The notes beneath the pieces were generated by a model, which saw only the letters and a list, made by a program, of their open reading frames with translations, did not search any database and was not told where the DNA came from. Positions 1 through 9,027 of a stretch of 64,000 nucleotides of DNA are shown piece by piece (position 1 is the first letter of the stretch; each line of letters starts with the position of its first letter). A program made the translations under genes and the position numbers. Source of the DNA: Bacteroidales bacterium (GTDB lineage: Bacteria; Bacteroidota; Bacteroidia; Bacteroidales; UBA932); assembly GCA_024402135.1 (NCBI GenBank), contig JAKSJN010000005.1, forward strand, positions 115,017 through 179,016, read 5' to 3'.

Positions 1-134
1 TTGTCGGTGGGAATGCCGAAGTATGACCACTTCACACCCTGGACGTTGTCGAAATGCCCGAAGCACAGATATATCACTGCTGCGATATACAGCAGGAATA
101 CGATTCTGAAGAATATGACGGTTCTGCGCTTCAT
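1..134 (-). CDS. VanZ-like membrane protein (N-terminal part only)
   Basis: The gene runs off the left edge; only the first 44 codons are visible. They begin MKRRTVIFF, followed by a hydrophobic segment at about residues 7-24 and then FGHFDNVQGVKWSYFGIPTDK. That layout (first TM helix, short loop, a G-I-P-x-D-K turn) is what Bacteroidota VanZ-family membrane proteins look like at the N terminus. The family is loosely linked to envelope functions and teicoplanin resistance, but its biochemical role is unknown. The start lies 2 bp after the stop of the ABC exporter gene, so the two are cotranscribed. The assignment rests on a short fragment. Confidence 0.55.
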   Translation of the reverse strand, partial: MKRRTVIFFRIVFLLYIAAVIYLCFGHFDNVQGVKWSYFGIPTD

Positions 135-136
135 TG

Positions 137-1990
137 CTACAGGCTCTGCATGTCGTTGAGTTTCTTGTATATTCCACCAAGGTTGATGAGATCGTCATGC
201 CTTCCGCGCTCCACTATGCGTCCTTCGTCCATCACGATGATTTCGTCGGCGTTTCGTACTGTCGAGAGCCTGTGGGCTATGGCGATGGTCGTCCTGGTGC
301 TCATAAGTCTGTCCAGAGCTTCCTGTACGCTGCGCTCGGATTCGGTATCCAGGGCAGCTGTCGCCTCGTCAAGGATAAGGATAGGAGGGTTTTTGAGAAT
401 TGCGCGGGCTATGCTTATCCTCTGACGCTGTCCACCGGACAGTTTTACTCCACGGTCGCCGACATTGGTGTCGTATCCATGCTCCTTCTCCATTATGAAG
501 TCATGGGCATTGGCGATCTTTGCCGCTTCAATTACCTGCTCCATCGTGGCGTTCTCCACTCCGAAGGCTATGTTGTTGAATATCGTGTCGTTGAACAGGA
601 TAGGGTCCTGATTGACATTGCCCATCAGGCCTCTCAGCGACTTGAGGCTGATGTCGCGTATGTCTGTTCCGTCTATGGAAATGCTTCCCTCGGCCACGTC
701 ATAGAAGCGCGGAATCAGGTCGACAAGGGTTGACTTGCCGGCTCCTGAAGCACCCACGATGGCAACGGTCTTGCCTTTTTGTATCTCGAGGTTTATGTTG
801 TCCAGTACCTTGCGGCTTCCGTCGCGGTAAAGGAAGCTGACGTTGTCGAATCTGATATTCCTCTCAAGGCCGCTGATATGTTTAGGCTCGGCAGGATCGG
901 TGATCGTATTGACACTGTCCAGTATCTTGTCGATTCGCTCCATGGATGCCATTCCTTTTGGAATGCCGTAAGCTGCCTTGGAGAGGTCCTTGATAGGCTG
1001 GATCACGCTATAGAGAATGACCATGTAGAAGATGAAGGTCGGTGCATCGAACGGTGCATGCTCGCGAAGGATAAGGCTGCCGCCGAACCACATGACGATA
1101 GCGATCATGACGGTTCCCATGAACTCGCTGACCGGATGGGCCAGAGCCTGACGTGTCGCGACCTGGGAATTCTTTATCCTCATGGCATCAGTGACATTCT
1201 CGAACCTGCTGCTCATCTTCTTCTCGGCAAGGAACGCCTTGATGACGCGGAGTCCTCCGAGAGTCTCTTCCACCTGGCTCATGGTGTCGCTCCAGAGAGT
1301 CTGCGCAGCAAGAGATTTCTCTTTCAGCTTGCGTCCGACTGCGCCCATTATCCAGAGCATCACAGGGGCAAACAGAACTGTGAAGAGGGTAAGCTCCCAC
1401 GAAATGAAAATGAGGGCTCCGAAATATCCGACAATGAGGATCGGATTCTTGATGAGCATGTCAAGTGCTCCTGTTATCGATGTCTCAACCTCTTGGACGT
1501 CACCGCTCATGCGGGCTATGATGTCGCCTTTCTTCTCCTGTGAAAAGAATCCGAGAGGAAGCGAGAGGATCTTGTCGTAGATTTCCATGCGGATGTCCTT
1601 GACTATTCCGGTTCTGAGCGGAATCATGATTGCGGACGCTCCAAAGTAGCAGGCAGTCTTTATCGCTGTGAGGACACAGAGGACCACGCAGAGGATCAGA
1701 AGGGTATTCCCGGCTCCGTGCTGTGTCATGAACTGTGACACGTAGAAATACATGTTGTTGACGATGACATCCTTTGTGTCTATCTTCTCGCCGGCGAGCT
1801 CGACTGTGCCCCACGGGATGAACTCATACACCTTGTCATTGAGGCTGAACAGCATGTTCAGGATAGGTACCAGCAGGGAAAATGAGAAGAGGTTGAACAC
1901 AACCGAAAGGAGGTTCAGAATGACCGAGCCCCCGAGATATCTGTCATACGGCTTCACGTATCGCCGCAGGATTTTCGCAAAATCTTTCAT
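137..1990 (-). CDS. MsbA-like ABC exporter (fused permease and ATPase)
   Basis: A half-size ABC exporter that would act as a homodimer in the inner membrane, flipping or exporting a lipid, peptide or drug. Residues 1 to about 340 carry six hydrophobic segments of the ABC transmembrane type 1 domain. The ATPase domain follows: Walker A GASGAGKST at about 413-421, signature LSGGQRQR at about 517, Walker B ILILDEA at about 537-543 and the switch histidine in AIAHRLST at about 573. The family is lipid A exporter-like; substrate is not determinable here. An upstream in-frame start at 2008 is rejected because it falls inside the -7 promoter box, leaving MKDFAKIL at 1990 with a leader of about 10 nt. 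Confidence 0.9.
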   Translation of the reverse strand: MKDFAKILRRYVKPYDRYLGGSVILNLLSVVFNLFSFSLLVPILNMLFSLNDKVYEFIPWGTVELAGEKIDTKDVIVNNMYFYVSQFMTQHGAGNTLLILCVVLCVLTAIKTACYFGASAIMIPLRTGIVKDIRMEIYDKILSLPLGFFSQEKKGDIIARMSGDVQEVETSITGALDMLIKNPILIVGYFGALIFISWELTLFTVLFAPVMLWIMGAVGRKLKEKSLAAQTLWSDTMSQVEETLGGLRVIKAFLAEKKMSSRFENVTDAMRIKNSQVATRQALAHPVSEFMGTVMIAIVMWFGGSLILREHAPFDAPTFIFYMVILYSVIQPIKDLSKAAYGIPKGMASMERIDKILDSVNTITDPAEPKHISGLERNIRFDNVSFLYRDGSRKVLDNINLEIQKGKTVAIVGASGAGKSTLVDLIPRFYDVAEGSISIDGTDIRDISLKSLRGLMGNVNQDPILFNDTIFNNIAFGVENATMEQVIEAAKIANAHDFIMEKEHGYDTNVGDRGVKLSGGQRQRISIARAILKNPPILILDEATAALDTESERSVQEALDRLMSTRTTIAIAHRLSTVRNADEIIVMDEGRIVERGRHDDLINLGGIYKKLNDMQSL

Positions 1991-2007
1991 CTGTGTGGAT
2001 AAACACA

Positions 2008-2015
2008 CAAATATA
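2008..2015 (-). promoter_or_regulatory. -7 box (TATATTTG) of the ABC exporter gene
   Basis: On the minus strand this reads TATATTTG, a perfect match to the Bacteroidota -7 consensus TAnnTTTG. It sits about 18 bp upstream of the ATG at 1990 and between the stop of the M28-like gene and the exporter. It predicts a transcription start near 2001 and decides the translation start of the exporter. No clear -33 TTTG was found at the usual spacing. Confidence 0.55.
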
Positions 2016-2026
2016 GGAAAAAATCT

Positions 2027-3022
2027 TTATTGAAGGGAGCGCTCCAGCCAGTGGAAAATGAGACGGACGCGTCTTAGAAGCACTTTGTAGTCAAGAGAAT
2101 CTGGATTGTCGTCAACGCGGTTGGTCTTCATGGTGATTCCGGAGGTGAACATCACGGATGGCACCTTGTTCTGGAGGAATATGCGCTGATCGCATATGCG
2201 GCGGTAGAACAGGTCGGTAAAATCCTCGCTGCCATAATAGTCGAATCCAAGTTCCATCCTTGTCAGGCCGGACATGTTGATGGTTCTCATTCTGTCGCGT
2301 TGGACATTGTCTCCGCCGAGCATGATGAGGAAATCGTCGCGTCCGTTCGTGAGAGGAGCCAGTGTGGATCCAAGGATGTCAAGATTCACGAACATGTCTA
2401 TCTGCGACGGAGTGATGACGGTCTTGCTTACAGGATCACGGAACTGTCCGCTGGCTATCTTCGTGTACAGAGCTTTCGACCCTGCCATGCTGAACTGCTT
2501 TCCGTCAAGCGCGACGAAGATGATGTTCGTGTCGTAGCTGCAGCCCATGGACCTTGCTGCCTGGAACATCTTTGCGATGCTGAGCAGCGCGCTGACTCCG
2601 CTGGCGTTGCTGTCTGCTCCCGGGTAGAGTATTCCGTTCAATGTCCCGACATGATCATAATGAGAGGCCACGATGATGTATCTGCGGGTCATCTGGGAAA
2701 TTCTGCCGGGATAGAATGCCACGATGTTGTGGCCGATGTGGCCTTCCTCGGAAAAGCTTGAGACATATCTGCCGTCGAAAGGCATCAGGCCAAGATGACG
2801 GAACTGTCTTGTCAGCCAGAAACCTGCCTCTGAAGAACCGGAAGTGCCCATTGCGCGGCCGGCACAGAGGCTGTCGCAGAGGAACTCGACATTGTCGCGG
2901 ATGCTTTTTTCGCTGATGATATTGTCAACGGCTATGTCGGAATATTGTGCGGCCGCCTGAAAAAGAGGACAGAGCACAAGAATGATTGACAAAAGCGATA
3001 TTTTTAGCTTCCTGTTCGGCAT
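2027..3022 (-). CDS. secreted M28-family peptidase homologue, probably inactive
   Basis: A 331-residue protein with a Sec signal peptide (hydrophobic stretch about 8-24, AQ cleavage site near 25-26), so it acts in the periplasm or beyond. The fold is that of zinc aminopeptidases of family M28: H121 in HYDHVG, D137 in GADSNASG and D215 in NLDILG match the expected zinc ligands. However, the segment that should carry the catalytic Glu and bridging Glu (usually EE before the G-x-x-GS turn) reads DGKQFSMAGS at about 173-182, and the last ligand histidine is replaced in a stretch reading KTNRVDDNPDS. Three key residues are therefore missing and peptidase activity is doubtful. It is divergent from the TPR gene and directly upstream of the exporter. 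Confidence 0.8.
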   Translation of the reverse strand: MPNRKLKISLLSIILVLCPLFQAAAQYSDIAVDNIISEKSIRDNVEFLCDSLCAGRAMGTSGSSEAGFWLTRQFRHLGLMPFDGRYVSSFSEEGHIGHNIVAFYPGRISQMTRRYIIVASHYDHVGTLNGILYPGADSNASGVSALLSIAKMFQAARSMGCSYDTNIIFVALDGKQFSMAGSKALYTKIASGQFRDPVSKTVITPSQIDMFVNLDILGSTLAPLTNGRDDFLIMLGGDNVQRDRMRTINMSGLTRMELGFDYYGSEDFTDLFYRRICDQRIFLQNKVPSVMFTSGITMKTNRVDDNPDSLDYKVLLRRVRLIFHWLERSLQ

Positions 3023-3040
3023 TCGGGCACGATTAATGAT

Positions 3041-3048
3041 TATATTTG
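3041..3048 (+). promoter_or_regulatory. -7 box (TATATTTG) of the TPR gene
   Basis: TATATTTG matches the Bacteroidota -7 consensus and lies 75 bp upstream of the ATG at 3123 in the gap between two divergent genes. It predicts a leader of about 65-70 nt. The -33 element is not obvious. Confidence 0.45.
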
Positions 3049-3122
3049 CAAAATATGGCTATGTGCGCCACGATTGCAAAATCCTGTCAAAAATAGTCAT
3101 TTCAGCCCGTATATTGAAATTT

Positions 3123-5114
3123 ATGAAAAGGTTTTTACTTGCAGTTCTGCTCGTTATGGCTACTATCATGCCTGTGCGGGCACAGTACGACAGGGACGTC
3201 TTCTACTTCAGGGGACGTTCGGCCCTCGCTGACGGCAAGTATGCCGCTGCCATCGAGCAGTTCAATATCCTCACAAGGCTGGATACGACGGACTACTGGA
3301 GTTTCTTCTTCCGTGGCATCGCGAAATACAACCTCGGAGACATCCGCGGTGCCCAGACCGATTTCGACAATTCCGTAAGGCTCAATCCTGTGTTTACCAA
3401 CGGATACCACTATCGCGCAATCACTTTGAGCCGTGCCGGACACTATGAAGAGGCGTTCAAGGATTTTGACAGGGCGATAGAACTTCGCCCGGGCTATGAC
3501 GGAGTCTATTTCAGCCGAGGAGTGACATTTTTCCTCGCCCAGCAGTTCGACAAGGCCATCGCTGACTTCGACCATTATATCAGGAAGGAACCGAGAGACC
3601 CGTCCGCATATCTCAACCGAGGAGCTTCCTATCTGTTCCTCGGCGATACGCTAAAGGCGATAAACGACTATAACAGAGCGATAAAGATTGACAGATTCGA
3701 GCCGGAAAGCTATATCCGCCGAGGCCGTCTGTATGCTGAGCAGAAGAAATACGACGAGGCCATCGCCGACATGGACATGGCCATTGACATCGACAGATAC
3801 AACACTCTGGCATATTTCAACAGGGCGCTCATGTATTACGAGAAGCATGATTACAATGCCGCCATGGCGGATCTGAACAGGGTGCTCGAAGACGAACCTG
3901 GAAACGCGCTTACGCTATACAACCGAAGTCTCATAAATGCCCAGGTCGGCAACTACGAAGAGGCTCTGGCCGATATGGACCGAGTCATAAACATCAATCC
4001 AAACAATGTCCTGGCATATTTCAACAGAGCGTCTTTCTTCATCGAAATGGAGAAGTGGCAGGATGCTCTCGAGGACTATGACCGTGCCATCGAGCTCTAT
4101 CCTGACTTCGCAAAGGCTTACATGAACCGTTCATACGTGAACAACATGCTTGGCCGCACCCGTGCATCCAAGGCTGACTATGATACAGCCCAGGCAAAGA
4201 TCCGTGAGTACAGGGCACGCAACGCCAGCGGAGCTTCTTTCGCAGACACCACCCAGAAATACAGTTCGCTGCTCGCTCTAGATGCAGAGTTCGCAAAGAA
4301 GGATTTCGACAATGAGCTGCTTCAGCACAGAGATATAGATATCCGTCTGCGCCCGCTGTACAGGTTCGCGCTCAAGTCTGAGAAAGACAATGTCTATGCT
4401 CTCCAGAACCGTTATGAGCATTCGCTCGTCGACCGTTTCATCGGCGACAGCCCTGTCCCTGTGACCGTGTCGAATTCGGACAGCCTTCTCCGCAGACCTC
4501 TGCTCGTAGATGTCGCAGCGTCCTCTGAGTCCGTCTCTGAGGCTCGCAGACGCTTCCTGATGGGAATGGAGAACGTTCATAACCGTCAGTTCAGTGCTGC
4601 TTTGACTGACTTTGACGCGGCCGTGAAAGAAGCTGAAGCCGACGGAGACCGCTACGGAAAGTACTATAAGGCTTTCTATCTCATGAACAGGGGAGTCCTT
4701 CGTGCGGAGATGATCGACTTCATTGCATCCATCAGCAGCAATGTACAGACATTGACCATGGATGACGCCGGAACCACCCGTGCCAGGGTCAGCGACCAGG
4801 TTGACCGTACATATGACTATTCCGAGGCAATAGAGGACCTCGAGTCGGCAATTCAGGAAGTCCCTGATGTGCCATATCTTTACTTCAACCTGGGTAATCT
4901 CAACTGCCTCTCGTCACAGCTTGTCAATTCTATTGAAAACTATACACGCGCCATCGAGCTCTACCCGATGATGGGTGATGCATACTTCAACCGCGGCCTT
5001 GTCCAGATATATCTCAAGGACAAGGAGAAGGGATGTATCGATCTGTCCCGTGCAGGAGAACTCGGAGTTGGGGACGCGTACAGTGTGATTTCTAAATACT
5101 GCGAGGATGACTGA
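3123..5114 (+). CDS. secreted tetratricopeptide repeat (TPR) protein
   Basis: A 663-residue protein chosen to start at ATG 3123, where a Sec signal begins (MKRFLLAVLL, ending near VRAQ at about residue 22). A longer frame upstream exists, but it would overlap the promoter. From about residue 25 to 350 there are roughly ten consecutive 34-residue TPR units, recognisable by the recurrent pattern AYxNRGxxxxxxGxxxxAIxDYxxAI. A less regular middle region (about 360-530) is followed by further TPRs near 530-650. TPR solenoids bind partner proteins; the partner is unknown. The coding region overlaps the next gene by 8 bp, so the two are translationally coupled. Confidence 0.88.
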   Translation: MKRFLLAVLLVMATIMPVRAQYDRDVFYFRGRSALADGKYAAAIEQFNILTRLDTTDYWSFFFRGIAKYNLGDIRGAQTDFDNSVRLNPVFTNGYHYRAITLSRAGHYEEAFKDFDRAIELRPGYDGVYFSRGVTFFLAQQFDKAIADFDHYIRKEPRDPSAYLNRGASYLFLGDTLKAINDYNRAIKIDRFEPESYIRRGRLYAEQKKYDEAIADMDMAIDIDRYNTLAYFNRALMYYEKHDYNAAMADLNRVLEDEPGNALTLYNRSLINAQVGNYEEALADMDRVININPNNVLAYFNRASFFIEMEKWQDALEDYDRAIELYPDFAKAYMNRSYVNNMLGRTRASKADYDTAQAKIREYRARNASGASFADTTQKYSSLLALDAEFAKKDFDNELLQHRDIDIRLRPLYRFALKSEKDNVYALQNRYEHSLVDRFIGDSPVPVTVSNSDSLLRRPLLVDVAASSESVSEARRRFLMGMENVHNRQFSAALTDFDAAVKEAEADGDRYGKYYKAFYLMNRGVLRAEMIDFIASISSNVQTLTMDDAGTTRARVSDQVDRTYDYSEAIEDLESAIQEVPDVPYLYFNLGNLNCLSSQLVNSIENYTRAIELYPMMGDAYFNRGLVQIYLKDKEKGCIDLSRAGELGVGDAYSVISKYCEDD

Positions 5115-5979
5115 TTCTGAAAAAAAGATCAGGTTCTTCAGTCTCAGCAGTGGCAGCTGTGGAAACTGTTATTTCATTGCATTAGAGGAGAATGGTGAGG
5201 TCACGGCATCGGTGCTGATCGATGCTGGTGTCAGCATAAGACGTCTCAAAAAGGAACTTGAGGCAAAAGGATATGCCATGGACAGTTTTTCGGCTATCCT
5301 CATCACTCATGACCATATGGATCATATCCGCAGTCTGGGCTCATACTGCAAGAAGCTTCCGGTTCCTGTCTATGCGACGAATACCCTCCACAACGCTCTT
5401 GCCCATCATACATTTACACGAGACTGGATTGCTGACCATCGCAAGGATCTCAAGGATGATGACTGGACGGAAATCATCCCCGGCAAGATCATGGCCAGGT
5501 ACTTTGTCGTGCCTCACGATGCGACACAGACGGTTGGCTACGCACTGTGGATCGATGGATACAAATTCACGATAATGACGGACCTTGGCGCAATGACCCC
5601 GGAGGCCCTGTCATATGCGTCTCATTCCGATACCGTGGTGGTCGAGTCGAATTATGATGTCGACATGTTGCTTGGCGGAACCTATACCTATGAGCTGAAG
5701 ATGAGAATATGCAAGGGCAACGGTCATCTGAGCAATGAAAACTGTGCCGATGCAATTCGCAAGTTCTGGCATCCGGGACTCAGGCATATCTTCCTTTGCC
5801 ATCTCAGCGAGAACAACAATACTCCGCAGCTTGCTCTCGAGGCTAATAATGCGGCTCTTGAGTCTCTGGGATTCAAACCGTCATATCCCAAGGCTCCGCT
5901 CTTCCTCAAAGGCGATGAGGAACTGACCCTGTATGCCCTTCCGCGCAGGACTGCCTCATCCTTATTCACTCTTTTGTAG
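5107..5979 (+). CDS. MBL-fold metallo-hydrolase, WalJ/YycJ type
   Basis: A 290-residue cytoplasmic metallo-beta-lactamase-fold hydrolase. The zinc-binding motif THDHMDH is at residues 67-73, and a PHDATQTVGY block and an N-GHLSN plus CHLSxxNN block further on are characteristic of the WalJ/YycJ subgroup. Members are proposed to be double-strand-specific 5-prime exonucleases linked to DNA replication or repair; this is family knowledge, not shown here. The gene overlaps the TPR gene by 8 bp (ATG inside its last codons). The AddAB-type genes follow after 93 bp with their own promoter, so a DNA-metabolism theme is plausible but not proven. Confidence 0.82.
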   Translation: MTDSEKKIRFFSLSSGSCGNCYFIALEENGEVTASVLIDAGVSIRRLKKELEAKGYAMDSFSAILITHDHMDHIRSLGSYCKKLPVPVYATNTLHNALAHHTFTRDWIADHRKDLKDDDWTEIIPGKIMARYFVVPHDATQTVGYALWIDGYKFTIMTDLGAMTPEALSYASHSDTVVVESNYDVDMLLGGTYTYELKMRICKGNGHLSNENCADAIRKFWHPGLRHIFLCHLSENNNTPQLALEANNAALESLGFKPSYPKAPLFLKGDEELTLYALPRRTASSLFTLL

Positions 5980-6015
5980 CTGCTTCGTGCTTTTTTTATC
6001 GATCGTTGGTTTTTC

Positions 6016-6049
6016 TTTGTAACATTCGGGTAATTCTTCAGTATATTTA
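6016..6049 (+). promoter_or_regulatory. promoter of the addB-addA-cupin operon
   Basis: TTTG at 6016-6019 and TATATTTA at 6042-6049 are separated by 22 bp and resemble the Bacteroidota -33/-7 pair (TTTG, TAnnTTTG; one mismatch). The predicted start site is about 15-20 nt upstream of the ATG at 6073. Confidence 0.45.
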
Positions 6050-6072
6050 TACAGATAAACATTACCGAATTG

Positions 6073-9027
6073 ATGAGACCATTCCTCAGGCAGGTCGTGG
6101 ACCACTATTACGAGTCTGCCTCTATCGAGAAAACCGTATTCATCTTCCCGAACAGGCGTTCTCTCGCTTTCTTCAGGAAGTACCTTGCCGATGCAGTCCG
6201 GGAGTCATCCACGGACAGACCGCTGCTTGAACCGCGGCTGCTGACGATCAGTGATTTCTTCGGCCGTCTCAGCGGCCGGACATCGTCGGACCGTATCACC
6301 CTCCTTTTGAAATTGTATGACTGTTATGCCGTTTTGAATCCCAAGGCGGAGAGTCTTGACGATTTCATCTACTGGGGCGATGTCCTGCTCGGTGACTTCG
6401 ACGATGTGGACAAGTATCTTGTCGATGCCCGCCAGCTTTTCCGCAACATATCCGACATCAAGGCGATCCAGGATGACTACTCGCATCTGAGCGAAGAACA
6501 GACCAGGGCAATCGAGAGACTCGGAGCCGTGAAGGCTCTGGCTGAACACTTTACACCGGCCAGAAGGAAGACTGTCGAGGCCGGCAGGCCTGACGTCAAG
6601 GAGAACTTCCTGATGATTTGGAACATACTGTTTCAACTGTATGAGTCGTTCCGCAACAAGCTCGACGATGCCGGCCTGGCTTATGAGGGTATGGTGTTTC
6701 GCAGCATTGTGGACAGGCTTGTAAATAAGAGTATCGTAGACCTGCTCAGTCCCGTCTTCGGCCAGGCAGACCGATTTGTCTTCGTCGGGCTAAATGCGCT
6801 TAACGAGTGTGAGAAGACAGTCATGAAAAAGATGCGTGACGCCGGTGTTGCCGAGTTCTGCTGGGATTTCCCTGGCGAGATGATCCGGGACAAGGCAAAT
6901 GCCGCCTCGCATTTCATGCAGACCATGAACGGGTCCAACCTGGAGCTGTTCCCTAACGCTTTAGAGCCGGAAGATGGCGGTGGCAAGCCAAGGGTCAATG
7001 TGGTTGCAGTGCCTTCCGCTACCGGTCAGGCCAAGCTTATCCCTGGACTGATAGAAAGTGTACCGGAGACTCAGCGCGCGCTTGATTTCGCCGTGGTACT
7101 CCCTGACGAGACCATGCTCATGCCTGTGCTGAACAGCATCCCCGACGGAATCGAAAAGATCAACATAACCATGGGCTGCCCTCTGGCGACAAGCGAGTTC
7201 TCCACCCTCATGCGCGAGGTCCTCGCGATGCAGCTTCACCTGCGCAAACAGGGTGACAGTGTCTATTTCAACCATAAGCAGGTCTGGGCAATCCTTTCCA
7301 CCGGTATCATGAAGTCGGTGATGAACAATGATGAGCGCAGGCAGTTCACTGCAATCAGAAAGGCTGCGAAATTCCATATCCCCCAGGAGGATTTCGGAGA
7401 CAGCGAGTTGTTCAGGATTCTGTTCCGCCCGGTTGTGACTGACCAGAATGCCGTGGATGCATCCCAGATAACGTCGCTTGCTGATTACCTTCTCGAGGTC
7501 GTGAAGAAGATAGCCGCATATCTTCGCGGCAGCGACAGCGACGACTCGGGAGACGAGAAAATCGCCCGCCAGCCGCTGCAGCTGGAGTTCGCCCGGCAGT
7601 ATTATTGCTGCATCAATGCGTTGAAAGACAAGAGTCTGGCTATCCGGCCGCAGACATGGGCACATCTGGTCTCGCAGATGATTGCCGGCCAGTCCGTGCC
7701 GTTCATTGGAGAGCCGCTCCAGGGCCTCCAGGTAATGGGCCCACTCGAGACCCGCGCACTGGACTTCCGCCATATCGTGATTCTCAACTGCAGTGAAGGT
7801 GTGTTCCCGCGCCGCAACGTAAGTTCCTCATTCATTCCGCCAGAGTTGCGTACGGCCTTTGGATTGCCGACATATGCATATCAGGATGCTGTCTGGGCTT
7901 ATTATTTCTATCGGATGATAGCCCGTGCCGAGAACGTATGGATGATATATGATTCCCGTACGGAGGGCTTGAAGAGTGGCGAAGAGAGCCGATATATCAA
8001 GCAGCTCAGATCACTTTATGGAGACAAGGTCGAGTTTTCCGAAAGCATTGCAAAGGCTCCGTCCGGGAATCCGGTCAGGGAGGACGGGATTGCAAAGACT
8101 GATGAAGATATCGAGAAGCTTAGAACCATGACATATTCCGCAAGTACAATAGAAAAGTATCTTGCGTGCCAGGCACAGTTCTATTATTATGCGGTAAAGG
8201 GACTCAGGGCCGAGAATGAAGTGTCTGACACCCTTGATCCGGGAGCGGTTGGAAGCATCTGCCATACGATTCTCGAGAAAATATATGGTTCTTCGTTTGC
8301 GGATGGCGGTGTTGGAAAGGTCGATGAAGCGTTCCTCGAGTCCTGGATGGGTCGCGAGGACGAAATCAAGGCTATGGTCCATGACGAAATCAGGTCGAAG
8401 CTGAACTGTATCGATGTCTCAGGCAAGAACCTCATAGACGCAGAGATAGCTCTTCGTTTCATCCTTAAGGTGATGGAACGTGATATTGAAATCATCCGGG
8501 AAAGGAAGTCTCCGCTCTCCATTGTCGGCGTCGAACTCAAGTATGGAGGCAAAGATGCCGCCAAGGATACTGTCGAGATATGTGGCCATAAATTCAAGGG
8601 TACCATTGACCGCCTGGACAGTTTCCAGGACGGAACAGTCCGTGTCGTAGACTACAAGTCCGGCAAGGACAGTCCGGATTGCCTGGGAAAGCCTGATGTA
8701 GACCAGCTGTTCAAAGGAAATACGGAGACCAAGGCGGCTTTCCAGTTCTATGTCTATAACTGTTTCGTGAAGTCGGACAAAGATATTGAAAGCGTAATCC
8801 TCTTTGATTCCATGTACGCGATGTCGGACATCTTCTCGCATAAGGTCAAGTCTGAACTTGCCAATCCTGATCTTCTGCCCGGAGGCAGGATGGAACAGAG
8901 TCTGACGACGATGTTTGCTGAGATGGAGAGCAAGGAGATTCCTTTCAAGATGGCCGACGAAGACAGCAACCACTGTAAATATTGTGATTATAAGGTCCTT
9001 TGCGGCCGCTACCCAAAGAAGAAATGA
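6073..9027 (+). CDS. addB: AddB-like PD-(D/E)XK nuclease with Fe-S cluster motif
   Basis: A 984-residue partner of the helicase encoded next. The N-terminal part has a UvrD-like layout, but no Walker A: the position expected for it reads VFIFPNRRS, so this subunit probably does not hydrolyse ATP. The C-terminal nuclease shows the PD-(D/E)XK core, with VVDYKSGKD at about residues 858-866. Four cysteines, C699 and C968, C971, C977 (CKYCDYKVLC), form the iron-sulfur staple seen in AddB nucleases. ATG 6073 is preferred over the adjacent TTG at 6070. The gene overlaps addA by 4 bp (ATGA). Role inferred from family: resection of DNA double-strand ends for recombination. Confidence 0.85.
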   Translation: MRPFLRQVVDHYYESASIEKTVFIFPNRRSLAFFRKYLADAVRESSTDRPLLEPRLLTISDFFGRLSGRTSSDRITLLLKLYDCYAVLNPKAESLDDFIYWGDVLLGDFDDVDKYLVDARQLFRNISDIKAIQDDYSHLSEEQTRAIERLGAVKALAEHFTPARRKTVEAGRPDVKENFLMIWNILFQLYESFRNKLDDAGLAYEGMVFRSIVDRLVNKSIVDLLSPVFGQADRFVFVGLNALNECEKTVMKKMRDAGVAEFCWDFPGEMIRDKANAASHFMQTMNGSNLELFPNALEPEDGGGKPRVNVVAVPSATGQAKLIPGLIESVPETQRALDFAVVLPDETMLMPVLNSIPDGIEKINITMGCPLATSEFSTLMREVLAMQLHLRKQGDSVYFNHKQVWAILSTGIMKSVMNNDERRQFTAIRKAAKFHIPQEDFGDSELFRILFRPVVTDQNAVDASQITSLADYLLEVVKKIAAYLRGSDSDDSGDEKIARQPLQLEFARQYYCCINALKDKSLAIRPQTWAHLVSQMIAGQSVPFIGEPLQGLQVMGPLETRALDFRHIVILNCSEGVFPRRNVSSSFIPPELRTAFGLPTYAYQDAVWAYYFYRMIARAENVWMIYDSRTEGLKSGEESRYIKQLRSLYGDKVEFSESIAKAPSGNPVREDGIAKTDEDIEKLRTMTYSASTIEKYLACQAQFYYYAVKGLRAENEVSDTLDPGAVGSICHTILEKIYGSSFADGGVGKVDEAFLESWMGREDEIKAMVHDEIRSKLNCIDVSGKNLIDAEIALRFILKVMERDIEIIRERKSPLSIVGVELKYGGKDAAKDTVEICGHKFKGTIDRLDSFQDGTVRVVDYKSGKDSPDCLGKPDVDQLFKGNTETKAAFQFYVYNCFVKSDKDIESVILFDSMYAMSDIFSHKVKSELANPDLLPGGRMEQSLTTMFAEMESKEIPFKMADEDSNHCKYCDYKVLCGRYPKKK

